From Apostichopus japonicus (taxonomy: Eukaryota; Echinodermata; Holothuroidea; Aspidochirotida; Stichopodidae), in assembly GCF_037975245.1 (NCBI RefSeq), contig NC_092568.1, positions 5,560,001 to 5,624,000 of the forward strand: a stretch of DNA of 64,000 nucleotides, read 5' to 3'. The notes beneath the pieces are model-generated. The model did not search any database. It had not been told where the DNA came from and saw nothing but the letters and a program-made list of their open reading frames with translations. The position numbers were made by a program, and so were the translations under genes. How positions within the stretch are numbered: the stretch's first letter is position 1; the number at the start of each line of letters is the position of its first letter. Shown piece after piece: positions 34,813-46,611 of this stretch.

Positions 34813-36392
34813 GGGGTAGGCCTAACCTACATGATCTTCCACCACCAAGGGAGTGTTTCCTCCTCCTTCCTACCCGAGTGGATTGAAAGCAATGCATGAG
34901 TATTCAATGGTGTTTATATAGCAGGGACTGAAGGGTGTTTTGTTTTTAGCATGCTTGCATGCAAAACTTGGTGATAATCATTTTTTATCAAATTACTGAA
35001 CCAAAGTTTGGATTTAAGAAAGAAGAAGACGAAGAAGACGAAGAAGCAGAAGAAGAAGATAAAATGAAAAGCCGAGATCTTTTAAATACTTGCACAGTTA
35101 ACACCGTCAGGTTGTGAATTTGATTGTTTTACAAAAAGCTTGGTCATATCCATATGTTTAGCCGTTTCAAAACTATTTTGCCCCTTAAAGTAAGAGAGGA
35201 ACAGTTTACCATTGTCAACTTTTGTCCCAAAATAGAGCAAATTTAAATATTGCTAAGGGGATCACACTGTGCCTATTGTCAGTGTTTTCTTCTGACAAAA
35301 CATCTTCTTGATAGCAGTGGTGGTTAAGATGCTAGCTAGTTTATTCGAAAATTTTCAGATCTGGAGTTAATTCGGTTTACCTAGCTCTCTGTGTGCTCAC
35401 TTTGTAATGTCTTCCTAGAGTGCATTGTTAATTTATTCATGCCTTGGTGTTTACCACCTGCATGCATGCTTAATTTAGGCAATGTGGTCAGGAGCAGGTG
35501 CTAAATGGCTTTGCATACGAATGGAGATGCTTGCTTAACATTCATCTTGAATAATTTGAAACTGTAGCTTAAGCTAGCTGGGCCGACTAACGTCTACCTT
35601 CAACAATGATGAGAATAAGATGACCCTTAGGAAATATTGTCCAAAAAGTCAAAAAAATGGGCTGAACAAGGAGAGAAGGTAAATACAGAAACTTTTGAAA
35701 AGTGAAAGACCACTTTTGTTGCCTTAGGCCTCTCCTCTTTCCTTTGAATTGACAAGGAGTAGGTGTATGAGATCCATGATGGAATAGTATGTTGAATTTT
35801 AATACGATATTCAGTGAACTATTTTAGTTATGTTAAATTGAGGTAAGGACATGCCCCTTTAGGTCCCGTTTTCCTCCCTATCCCAAGGTCACCTTGGTGT
35901 CTTTTTATGAGTGGTTTTATTTATTCTCACATTTGCAAGATGGTATAAGAATATTTAATGAAGTGATATGTGAATAAAGAGTCTTAAACCATGGTGTTAT
36001 TTTTGGTTAAGGATGTTTGGATTTTGGGATCTTTCGTAGAGTTTGCTAGCAGAGCTAATTGTGAACACAAACAAGTGCGCAACTCATTTGAAACATGTCT
36101 GCTGGGGTTGACCTAGGCTTGTGCAGAATGAGCAAAAATTGATTTCTTATATTTACTTTGTTTTTACAAGTTTTTGATACATTTTGATCATCACCATCAC
36201 CACCATTATCACCATCACCATCATCATCATCATCAGGTTTTGTACATTGAAATCTTCATACAGTCAATTTCATAAAGCAAGATTGCAGATAATATGTGAA
36301 GCCTTTTTTACCTGTGGTGCTTTGTCACGGTTTGTGAGGTACAAACTGTACTTTAAAGAAAATATTAAAAAAATACCAGCCTTGTAATAAAT
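34813..36392 (+). promoter_or_regulatory. Probable ITPK 3' UTR with candidate poly(A) signals
   Basis: AATAAA occurs at 35973-35978 and 36386-36391; either could end the transcript. The stretch includes a GAA/GAC run (about 35018-35061) and an ATC/ACC microsatellite (about 36187-36236). No downstream GU-rich element was scored, so the true end is unknown. Confidence 0.35.
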
Positions 36393-38514
36393 TATTGTTT
36401 CTCTTTGTGTTTTTGTTTGTACGTATGCATGATGTAGTCAGCACGTTGGGATGAACTATCTGATTTGCATCATATGCATATGCATTATGTATAAATTAAT
36501 AGTAGCTAGTCAAACACTTGAAGTGCTCTTACTGACTTTCACGCTATGTTTGTCTGTATATTTGCATGTCCTTCTGTGTGAATGTATGTCTGTACTGGAA
36601 GCTCGATCTTAATATTTGTTGGTGCTTGGTATGTCTTACATCAGATATGTGCCCAAGTTTCATTTCTTAACTTTGAACACTCACGTTTTAGTGCCTGGTC
36701 TAATTAAGACTTTTTCAGAGACAGGTATTGACTTGTGTCTTAAAGTCAAGGCTGCATCTGGATAAGCCCTTATTTTTAAAGTATTTATATCTTACTTCTT
36801 GTGAAGCAGTTTTATGTTTAGTGCTGTAAGCAATTTACAGGAATGTAAGTAGTATCAATGTTTCTTGCTGAGATGGTTAATGCCTCCTGTTTAGAATTAC
36901 TTTTAATGCTCACCTTCTTGCAGTTACTTCCAAACTCGACCCATTTCTATGTTTGTTAGTGCATAAATTGATTTCATATTATGTGCACTGTATGTAGATT
37001 ATGATGATAGTTTTAATCAGCTGCAAAGATTTACAACTATCTCCCTTCTACAATAAATACTTTCCAGCTCTTTATCTCACCCACTCCCAAATTTCAATAA
37101 ACTCAATAGTGTGATAATCTAATATTTAATTCAAGGCAAACTTTCGCCCACAAATCATTCATAGAGATTCATAGAGAGATCAACTTTGGTAATGATTTAC
37201 AAAACATTTTAAGTTCAGGAATAACATTTGCTAGATATGAAATAATTTGATGGAAAGGAAAGGAAAAGTGAAGTGAACAGACCCATTTTCATAGGCTAAA
37301 ATAAGAGTTCTAAGAAGGTGTAGGTAGATCTTTTAAGAATAAAAAAGTTAAACCAAGATTCGGTCTTTACTTACCTTATCAACCTGATCAAAATGACTGC
37401 ATATAAGAATGGCAGAAACAAGACAAAGTTACCCACACACAAAGTGAGACTGATGACTCACATCTTATAAATATGCAATGTTTGATGCTCTCAACTCCTG
37501 TTATTAATGCAGTAAAAAACCCTTCAACCATAAAGATGAATTTCATACCTGAGTAGAAAAGATAAAAGTGTGTGCTTCGAAGGGTTTATGCACTTTTTGA
37601 TGAGCCAAGTGTTACTATGGCTTTGCAAAGGTGTGTTTATGCTGCATAGTATAAGCTTATTGCTGGTAGCTTTTGTGAATCTTGTTTAATGTTTAACTGT
37701 AAAACGGTTTCTATTTCTTGTTTAAAAGCTTAAGATTTATGGACTAATTTACGATGATATGTCAATCCAAGAGAGTGGTCTCCTTGTCAGCCGAGGTTGT
37801 GTTGTCTGCAAAAGGAGTTAGCTATTTTTATGATCAATAATTCTAATTGCATACTTTCTATTTTTTAAAGAGTTTCCAAAGGGAAGGTTATTCGAAGGTG
37901 CCATACCATGTTTTCAAAGACCCACGCTGAACTCTAGTTTCTACCCCTGTTTGCTTTTCCTCCACCCTTCAAAGGCATCTTTCCAGCTGATACAGTCTTT
38001 CAGAGTATAGGTTTCATACTAAAATAGCCCCAATGAGTTTTTGCCTTTTCTATGATAAATGCTTGAAGCTGTTCATGTACTAAAATGTAAAACATTCCAT
38101 AACTAGTTCATTGTACACCTTGCCTCACTTTTAAGGTTTTGTTATCATTTTCTGATTACTTTGACATCCATATAAAGAAGAAGTAACTATTAGCAATTGA
38201 ATATGTTGCAGGATGTTAAGGTATATATTGTTAATTAATTCTCTACACTAATTTAATACCCTAGATGAATAAAGTACAACTACAGTTCATCATTGGTCAG
38301 TACTCAGCCACAGTCATGTGATGGAGTAGCCGCCTCGTTACTATGCTCTCACAGACCTATTTCTTTTGTGGGTATGATATACATGCAATCTGTTTGTCAA
38401 TAGTCAAATTGCTCAGTTATTTAACAGACTTTTATCGAATTTGTTAAAGTGTTAATTATCATGTATAACCCAGCAAATAAAAAGGCTATATAGTGATCGC
38501 CACGGACTAACAGA
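36393..38514. other. Intergenic, no recognised feature
   Basis: No ORF of note. Another AATAAA lies near 38268, so a longer 3' UTR cannot be excluded. Confidence 0.4.
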
Positions 38515-38586
38515 TGGATAGCTCCTCAGTTGGTAGAGCGCTGACTTGTATCCAAGACGTCACTGGTTTGAATTACCGTTGCAGCC
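38515..38586 (+). mobile_element. tRNA-like fragment (tRNA-Lys-like, SINE or pseudogene)
   Basis: GGATAGCTCCTCAGTTGGTAGAGC is a good tRNA 5' half with A box and D-arm. The 3' half has a degenerate T-arm (CTGGTTTGAATTACCG) whose stem does not pair fully, and the anticodon region is disrupted. It is more likely a SINE head or pseudogene than a functional tRNA. Confidence 0.5.
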
Positions 38587-39214
38587 ATAGATTTCTTAGA
38601 CTCTTTTTCCAGTGTATGAATTTTATTAGGGTCAACAGATGTCCATAACTGAAAAAGAACTATATCTCTGGATATTAATCTGTTAGGAGTATTTCTAACT
38701 CATGGTGGTTTTAAAAAGTCCAATACAGAAGTTCTACTCTGTACTGGACATTTTGTGTATTTTTCTTGTTTTTATGTACAACATATTGGTCTAAATTGAT
38801 CAAGAGCCTGAGGAACCATGTACAGATGTAACAGCCTATGTTTAAGGAAAGGTGTGCGCCGAGGGAAGGGGAGGGGGGGCAGGGTGATGAAAGGGTCTAC
38901 TAGCCGTATGCCTCAGGGACCTCATTAATTTACTGTACCACCTGATTGATGAGTTTGTATTTTATGATTTTTAATTTATTTTATTTTGTCTCTTCACCAA
39001 CTTGAGAAATAATCCGTTAACGTTTCAGGGTTAGCATAGAAATGGAATCCCAAAGTGTAAATTTACGTAAACAATAATTAGATTAGTTAGACATTTTTGT
39101 AGCCCTGTGCAAACAATAACGTATTTCAATCATTTTAATCTTGATCTGAAGGAGATTGAAGATTCCAAAGATACCGTATAAATGTTCATTTTAAATTTAT
39201 CAACCATTATAACT

Positions 39215-39349
<135 letters not shown>

Positions 39350-40049
39350 AGGTAGACATAGAGCATGTTGCCCTGTGAATTCTTAACCAACGTATGTTAT
39401 TTCTTGTTTTGGGAGGTAATATAAATTTGATCGCAACATGCTGAAACGATCTCATATCTGTCAAGATGAAATTATGAGAGATTACCAATTGTGAAAGAGT
39501 TTTATTTCACAATGTAATTTTCTGATCTACTTGAGCTCAACTACAAATGCGGTGTGCCTCTGTTTAATGCTAATTATATCAATATATTTCTAGTCTGTAC
39601 ATAGGTTGTTTTTTTCCTTTGATTACTTCATCATATAAGTGTGTGCCATTCTTTGTATTCTATTACCCAATAATATTATTAAGAAAAGATCAAGGAGTGA
39701 TAAGAAATGTTAGTGTTTGGGCAGGGTTAAAAGTTAGTTGATCATGGGGGGGGGGGGTGAAAGGTGCTTGGTAGCAGGTCCTGTTACAAAAGAAAGGGGT
39801 GGGTGGGGTGGGTAGGAGGTATCACCAACTCCCTCCTATTTGGGAAAGTCAATCGTAGGGAAAATGTCAAAAACCTGATAACATCTACCTCGTTTGGTCA
39901 AAATTTAGACACTTCTGAGGGAGTGATTGATATATATTCCAAACCCCCCTTTACTCAACTACTTTGGATTGGTTTAAAATAAATTCTTGGCTTTTGTGTA
40001 TTGGCGATTCTCTACCTACTAACAGGTCTGCTTGGCAGCCAAGTTTTAA

Positions 40050-40471
40050 AGGATAGTCCAGGTGAAAAATGATTTTTTAGTGATGAAACAGAAACATATT
40101 CTAAACTCAACATCCTAGTGAAAGTTCCATTCAATTCCAATGTTTGATCTGGAGATAACAGCTCTGATGTCATTACAGACAAATTATGTCTTTCTTTAAA
40201 TGCATATCCAATTTACTATTTTTTTTTATGGTAAAATTGAGATGCATTAACATATGAATGCTCTACAGTCATTGGGGAGTATTGAGGGGTAAGATGGAAC
40301 CCTATCCAATCCAAGGTGGAAAGGATAAACTGTACAAAATGTGACATTTCAAATATCAATATCTCATTAAAAATATTGCAATATTGGAAGTGCATGTAAA
40401 TTTCACTAGGTTGCATAGAATATGTTCTTCTTTCACTAGTCAAAAATTAACTTTCCTCTGGATAATCCTTT
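40050..40471. mobile_element. Candidate MITE flanked by TTAA
   Basis: The left end AGGATAGTCCAGGTGAAAA (40050 on) is matched by the right end, which reverse-complements to AAAGGATTATCCAGAGGAAAG. TTAA lies immediately outside both ends (40046-40049 and 40472-40475), the target used by piggyBac-type elements. The interior of about 420 bp has no ORF of note. The inverted ends carry about four mismatches. Confidence 0.45.
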
Positions 40472-42798
40472 TTAAGATGGTTTTAGGGGAGGACAAAGGT
40501 TATCACAGATAGGATGGCATTTTCATTGATGTGTTTATGTATGAAAGCCATTTCATACCTCCTCTAAACGATGCAGCTAAATGTAACTAGTATGTGCACA
40601 TCATAGACAGGAATATATCTTGAAGCACTATGTTGTTAAAAACCTTACTTGCATCGAACTTGTGGTTTTCCCGATGTGATGAAGTTCTTTACCCATGAAC
40701 CTCTATGATGCTTTCCCCATCTCATCTCATCCCATTCTGATTTCCACACTCTCCCCGCCTTCCATAAACTTTACCCGTGTCTCTAATATCAGTCAAGCTC
40801 TGTAGCTTAGCATCCTTGACTACAAAATGTCAGATATTTTTTTGGGGAATAATCTCCTTATTGTACAATATATTAAATAGTAAGATATATGTGAAGACAA
40901 CTCAACAGAATTGTGGATTTTTGTTTTAAATGTGTTTTTTTTTTCTTTTAAATATTTTCAATCGATATGGTACTCTACAGTATAATTCTGAACAGGATAC
41001 ATTCCATATAAGCACCTAACGTATAATGTTCATGTATCTTCTGCTTCTGTGACTAATGATACAATTCCATAGAAGCACCTAATGTATCTTCTGCTACTAT
41101 GATTAATGATACTGCTACACATGTATGCCTTCTTCATATATTTCTTCTTCATCTTCTCTCTGTTAATTATTATTTTTTTATACATGCTCTCAATCACAGG
41201 TGCTATTCATATCATCTGTTTATATCTCTTGAGTAAATTATCCATTAATGTCAAATGATTATTAACCTCAACACAAACTGGTTTGTACATGGTTTTGGAG
41301 AGGCTCTTGAATGCCATGTAAAATATTCTGAAATAAAAAATCCTCTTTTAACCAACAGAAAATGCCTATTTTCATTCAGTTTCTGGTGTCTTATTCTACC
41401 AATTTACTTGGTTAATCCAGGCTAACATTCTTCTTCAAGTTATTTTATTGATGTCAGGATGGTGAGGGGTGGAGTGGGGTGGGTTATGGAGTGCAAAAAG
41501 GGTACAAAAATTACCATCCACATCACACCTTTGTAGTTCTAAGTGGAAACTTGGTACAGTAATTTGCATCAGTGGGGAGAGGGGTTGGGACTGGGCCAGC
41601 TTGGTGATGGGTGTGTGCATCAGTGGGGGAGACGGTTTGGGGGTAGGCCGGCTTGGTGATGGGTGGGATACGAAAAGGTAACACAAGTCATCATGGGACA
41701 TCATTTTTGGGAGGGAATAATGCAAATAAATTTTATGTACTCAGGTGTCATTTGAAAAGAACTACAGCATCCTCAGAAGAATTCTATTTTGAAAGGGTAA
41801 AGTTAAGGTTAGTGCCTGTGGATTTGGACAATGCAATCACCCATCTGAATGTAAAACACACTTGCGTGTTGACAAAAACGTGTGTGTCAAAAAGCTCTCC
41901 ATAAAGGTTAGATGGATGGACTTTAAACTTGATTTACCTGTTGTGCCTCAGTGAATGGTGACATAGGATCAAAGGTCAGATGTGACAGGTCATTGTTGCC
42001 AATGTTTAATGGGGCTTTTATGCACATCGAAATACTGCAACTGTCATGTAGGAAATTAAAGTTTCAACCATGACCGTAGTTATGAATGTAAATGTAATGG
42101 GAACTTGTAGTCACTAAGGTTGGGCATCTGTCAGTGATGTCAAAATCAGGGTCAAAGATTAAAAGATTTCAACAAAACCTGTTTGTCAAACATTAATTAT
42201 AAAATCACCAAAAACCATTACCTCAATGTTGGTTAAAAAAAGGACTTTCAAAGTTCATATCATATTAATAATATCATAATCATATTAATATTAGAACGTT
42301 AAAAGTCTTAAGGTTAACAGAAGTCAAAAAGTCATACTTTTTTTTGCGTAAAAAAAAGTGTGTAGCAAACTTTTCTGGATATCCCGCAGGAGTATCAGTG
42401 CATCAGAAGCTCAGATCAAAGGAACGGGAAATCTTCCTTTTTAGGGGACAAAGGGTGATCCAGAATCATTTTGTTGCGTAATTTAGTTTTTACAACCGGT
42501 AGACCACGCCTGAAATTAGCATTTCGGAAGTCACCCGTTCATTTTCACATGAAACTTGGAAAAGTTATCGTAGATATATGTTATCTAAATAACATCTTAG
42601 CTACCCCTAGGGATGCAGCCAGAAATTTGAAAGGGGTGGAGCAGAATTATAAAAGGGGCACTTCTCACAAATGGAATGATATTACACTTAACAGAGCACC
42701 ATGATGTACAAAGAAAATTTTGGCCCAAAGTGCCTCCCACGTAGCAGGAAATAAATAATAATGAGAGTATTTTATTACGTAGCTAAGGTCGGCTTATA
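40472..42798. other. Intergenic
   Basis: No gene recognised. A two-copy duplication of about 50 bp (GCATCAGTGGGG..GGTGATGGGTG) lies at about 41568-41663. The ORFs across it are compositional. Confidence 0.4.
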
Positions 42799-43555
42799 GG
42801 GACATAGGAAAGAAAAAATTGTCCCAGAATCTCAAACTTTTGAACTTTATCTCAAAATCTTGACATTTTAATTGAAAATTTGACATTTTATCCCAAAAGT
42901 TTGATTTTTTTTAAATCTCAAATTTTTTATTTGTTATCTCAGTATTTGACTTTTTATCTAAAAAGTTTTGCTTAAAAAGTCAAAATTTTACTTTAAAAGT
43001 CAACATCTTGACTATTAAAGGGTGTGAAGTGCAAAGAGAAACGTCTAATGCCGGTAATGTGACCTAGTTTCGAATGAGGTGTAACAGAAGGTTAGACACC
43101 ACTATCGATCCCAGAAAATACACACAGCTAGCTACCTTCGGTAATTAGACACTAGTGTACAGTCAGTACATACAGCTGCAGTAAATACCCACAGCACAGT
43201 GTACAAACGATACAGCGATGGACATCTCAGGTCCAGCTAAAGGTAACAAGGTATCAAGTTTCATTACTGTCTGCATTTTGTAGCGACAAGCAGTAAACTT
43301 CACTTGCAAGCAACGAAAAGTTAACTTTTTCAGAGGGCGGCACACGGTTTGGGGGCAAGTCTTCAATGCCTTTAAAGTAAAGATTTTGACTTTAAAAGTT
43401 AATATTTGACCTTTTTTCTCAAACTTTTGACTTTTTATCTCAAAAGTGTGAACTTTTATCTAAAAAATTATGACTTTTTAAGTAATTTTTTTTACTTAAT
43501 AGGTCCAAAAAAGTCAGAATTATGAGATAAAAAAGTCCAAATTTTCCTATGTCCG
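42799..43555. mobile_element. Candidate TIR element with TA flanks
   Basis: GGGACATAGGAAA at 42799-42811 is matched by TTTCCTATGTCCG at 43543-43555 (one mismatch), with TA directly outside each end (42797-42798 and 43556-43557), as in Tc1/mariner-type insertions. Inside both ends are many TTTGACTTTTTATCTCAAAA-type words in both orientations. There is no transposase. Confidence 0.5.
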
Positions 43556-43695
43556 TAAGTAGAAGACGAACTTTCAGGGGTAGGATTGAGAAGGGTCGCT
43601 TAATTGGCTTCCTTCAACCTGAAAAGAGGGCTCATGTGATATTAACTGCTTTTAACTAGAACAAAAATTTCGAGGTCTCAAAGACGGGTGGGAAC

Positions 43696-43869
43696 AATAT
43701 AGTGTTTAGTTGTTATAAATAAAGACACGATGTTCTTGATTCATGAAGATTGATTGCCTGTTTATTTCTTACTCGTAAGTGCGTAGCACTGCCATCTTGG
43801 AGAGGGCGTACTTCAAGAATACATATCATAAATACATAAAGAATGTCATTACAATAACTGAACACAACA
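43696..43869 (-). repeat. 3' LTR of Ty3/gypsy element (left copy)
   Basis: This 174-bp copy looks base-for-base identical to 48395-48568. Read on the - strand it begins TGTTGTGTTCAG. The polypurine tract adjoins its inner edge, which fixes this boundary. The outer boundary is less certain: if the LTR ends at CA it stops at 43703. Confidence 0.9.
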
Positions 43870-43883
43870 TTTCCCCCTCCTTA
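43870..43883 (-). other. Polypurine tract
   Basis: On the - strand AAGGAGGGGGAAA lies immediately before the 3' LTR start TGTTGTG, the expected primer site for plus-strand DNA synthesis. Confidence 0.8.
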
Positions 43884-44050
43884 TAACTGAAGTGTAACCC
43901 CTGCAGTAGGGTCATATGATTTTTTTCTTCTTCAGAATTCATGTTTGTAAAAGAATACCACATGCATAAATCAACAACTTTAATAAACTTTAATAATAAA
44001 CATATTAAACTTCAAACTGATCAAATCTCTTGACTACTTTAAACACTAAA

Positions 44051-46611
44051 TTAGTCCATGACATAATCCCTCACCCAAGTGGGGGGTCTACGGTTCCTGA
44101 TTGGCCGTTCCCTAATTGCCTCCCGTCCTCTGGGCCTCTCACATGGTTCTACTTGACCAGCCACAGGCAAGAGCCACTCTTCATTCCTGCCCTGGTTTGG
44201 GGCCCAACCTCCCATGTAGGGAACCAATCGCTCTACATTCCAGGTCTTGCCATCAGACAGAATGTAGGTGCTTTGACCAACTTTCTTGGTTATTTGTAAA
44301 GGATCAGAATAACTGCTTTTGCCCTTTGGAATATGTCCTGGTAAGTGGACTCGTACCCAGTCATGCACCTTAAATACTCTGTGCTTAACCCTCTTTCTCT
44401 TGTCAAAATATTGCTTGCTCTTAGTCTGCGCATGCTCTACACGCTCTCTAACTCTATCTGGGTCAGTCTGTGTAGGTACAGGGGTTGCTCCCACTATATC
44501 TAATTTGGTTCGCAGATGACGACCATGCAATGCCATCTTTGGGGATTCCCCCGTTGTAGCATGAGGGGTACTCCTGTAAATACATAGAAATTCTCGCACT
44601 GCTCTTTTCCTATTGGTGTTCTCTAGCCTAGCTGTTTGTAAGCAACCCTTAAACACCCTATTGAATCGCTCTACCGTACTATTCCCTTGAGGGTGGTAGA
44701 TAGCGGACATTCTATGTACTATGTTCCTCGAACGCAAGAATTCTTTAAATTCATGAGAAGTAAATTGTACACCATGGTCCGTCACAATCTCTTTAGGGTA
44801 GCCTTCCCTACTGAACACAGTTAATAAAAACTCTATCACCGTGCTTGATGTGACAGTATCCGTAAATGCAACCTCTGGCCACTTAGACTTGTAGTCTATC
44901 AGGGTAATTGCAAATCTGCATCCTAATGGTGCAGTCTCATCGGGACCCACTATGTCCAACCCCAGTTTGTCCCAACTACATTCTGGTAATGGTACTGGCT
45001 GCATTGGAGCTACTCTTGTGCTCACCGACTTATCAGCCAAGTTGCATGTTGCACAATGCTTTACCACTGTGGTAACCTGGTTGTCCATGCCTGGCCACCA
45101 ATATAGCTTCCTTATTCTCTGTTTTGTCCTTACCATACCCTGGTGTCCCTTATGGGCCATGCTAACTATGATACTTGTTAGTCCTGTAGGGACTACAACT
45201 TTTTCACCCCTGAATATGATATTGTCATGCACTGACAATTCATCATGCACACTGTAGTATGGCTTCACTTTATCATCTACTCCTGATTTACTCTGAGGCC
45301 ATCCCTGCTGTATGTACCCTTTTATAGTTTGGCAAGCCTCGTCCCTATTCGTCTCACTTTGTAGCTGAGTATAGGTAACGCTACTCTCCTGTAATACTGT
45401 TTGACATACCGCAGCAATGTCGTCATCGTCATCATTGACTACGCCAATTGCTGGGTTATGTTCCACTGGCAACCGGGATAGGGCGTCTGCCACTTTATTT
45501 TCTATACCAGGTTTGTATTCCACTGTATAGTTGTAATGACAGAGGCGTGTAGCCCAGCGGGCAATCCGCATTGGCCTATGGCCCGTTCCACTAGTGGCTA
45601 ACAATGTAGTCAATGCCCTATGATCTGTCCTTAGGACAAATGGTCTACCCCATAAGTATGTATGCCATTTTTCAATCGCCCATACACATGCCAAGGCCTC
45701 CCGTTCTCCCACTGAATATTTCTGTTCTGCCGCGGTTAGTTTACGGGATGCAAAACACACAGTGACCTCTTGCCCCCCTTGAATTTGTGTCATTACAGAT
45801 CCAACACCATACCCACTAGCATCAGTTGTAACAATGGTCTCCCTATCCGGATCAAATAAGGCTAGCGCCGTACTATTGATGATTTCATGCTTCACTGCCT
45901 GAAATGCCACTTCGGCCTCCTTTGTCCATTCAAAGGCATCAGCTACCATTGTATCCCTAATGTACTGAACTCGTGTGGCAAAGTGACGAATAAATTTGGA
46001 GTAATACCCCACCAGCCCCAAGAAAGATTTCACTTGATCCCTATTTGTTGGGGTGGGTGCCTCGTTAATTGCTCTCACCAGGTCTGGGTTTGGGGATAGT
46101 CCCTTATGATCCACCACGTGACCCAAGATTTCAATAGACCCCACATTGAACTCACACTTAGAGTTCAGTTTCATCCCCACTGACCTGAGTTTGGTCAACA
46201 CTGCATGCAATCTCTTATCATGCTCCCCCCTGTTTACACCATATACAATTATATCGTCAATGAAACATTGAACCCCTTTAATCCCCTGTAAAACAGAGCT
46301 CATTACACGTTGAAAACAGGTAGGAGCTGAGGCCAGGCCAAAGCAAACACGCTTATAACGATAAAGGCCTTCGTGTGTCACAAACGTTGTTAAGTAACGT
46401 GAACTCCCCTCTAACTCAAGCTGGTAGTAAGCCGACTTGATGTCTAATTTTGAGAAAAATTTGGCATTCCTAAGCTCAGACAGGAGCTCATCAATATTCG
46501 GTAGGGGGTATTTTTCAATCACTACCGCTTCGTTAACTTTTCGCAAATCAACACAAATACGGATCCCCCCATCCTTTTTCCATGCTACTACAGTACTACT
46601 GGGGATACCCA
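44051..46611 (-). CDS. Pol, 3' part: reverse transcriptase, RNase H, integrase
   Basis: About 850 residues, open from just inside the RT domain. The RT catalytic loop is FIDDIIVYG. RNase H follows with TDASGYGVGSVM and a TDHRALTTLL segment, then ADALSRLP. Integrase has the HHCC zinc finger (HKGHQG ... CATC) and its acidic triad in LGLDIVGP, IVTDHGVQFTS and NSTVERFNR. The ORF ends PTWVRDYVMD at a stop near 44051. There is no native ATG at the 5' end of this frame: it is the downstream half of a frame-shifted Gag-Pol, so it is probably not translated from this copy. Confidence 0.93.
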
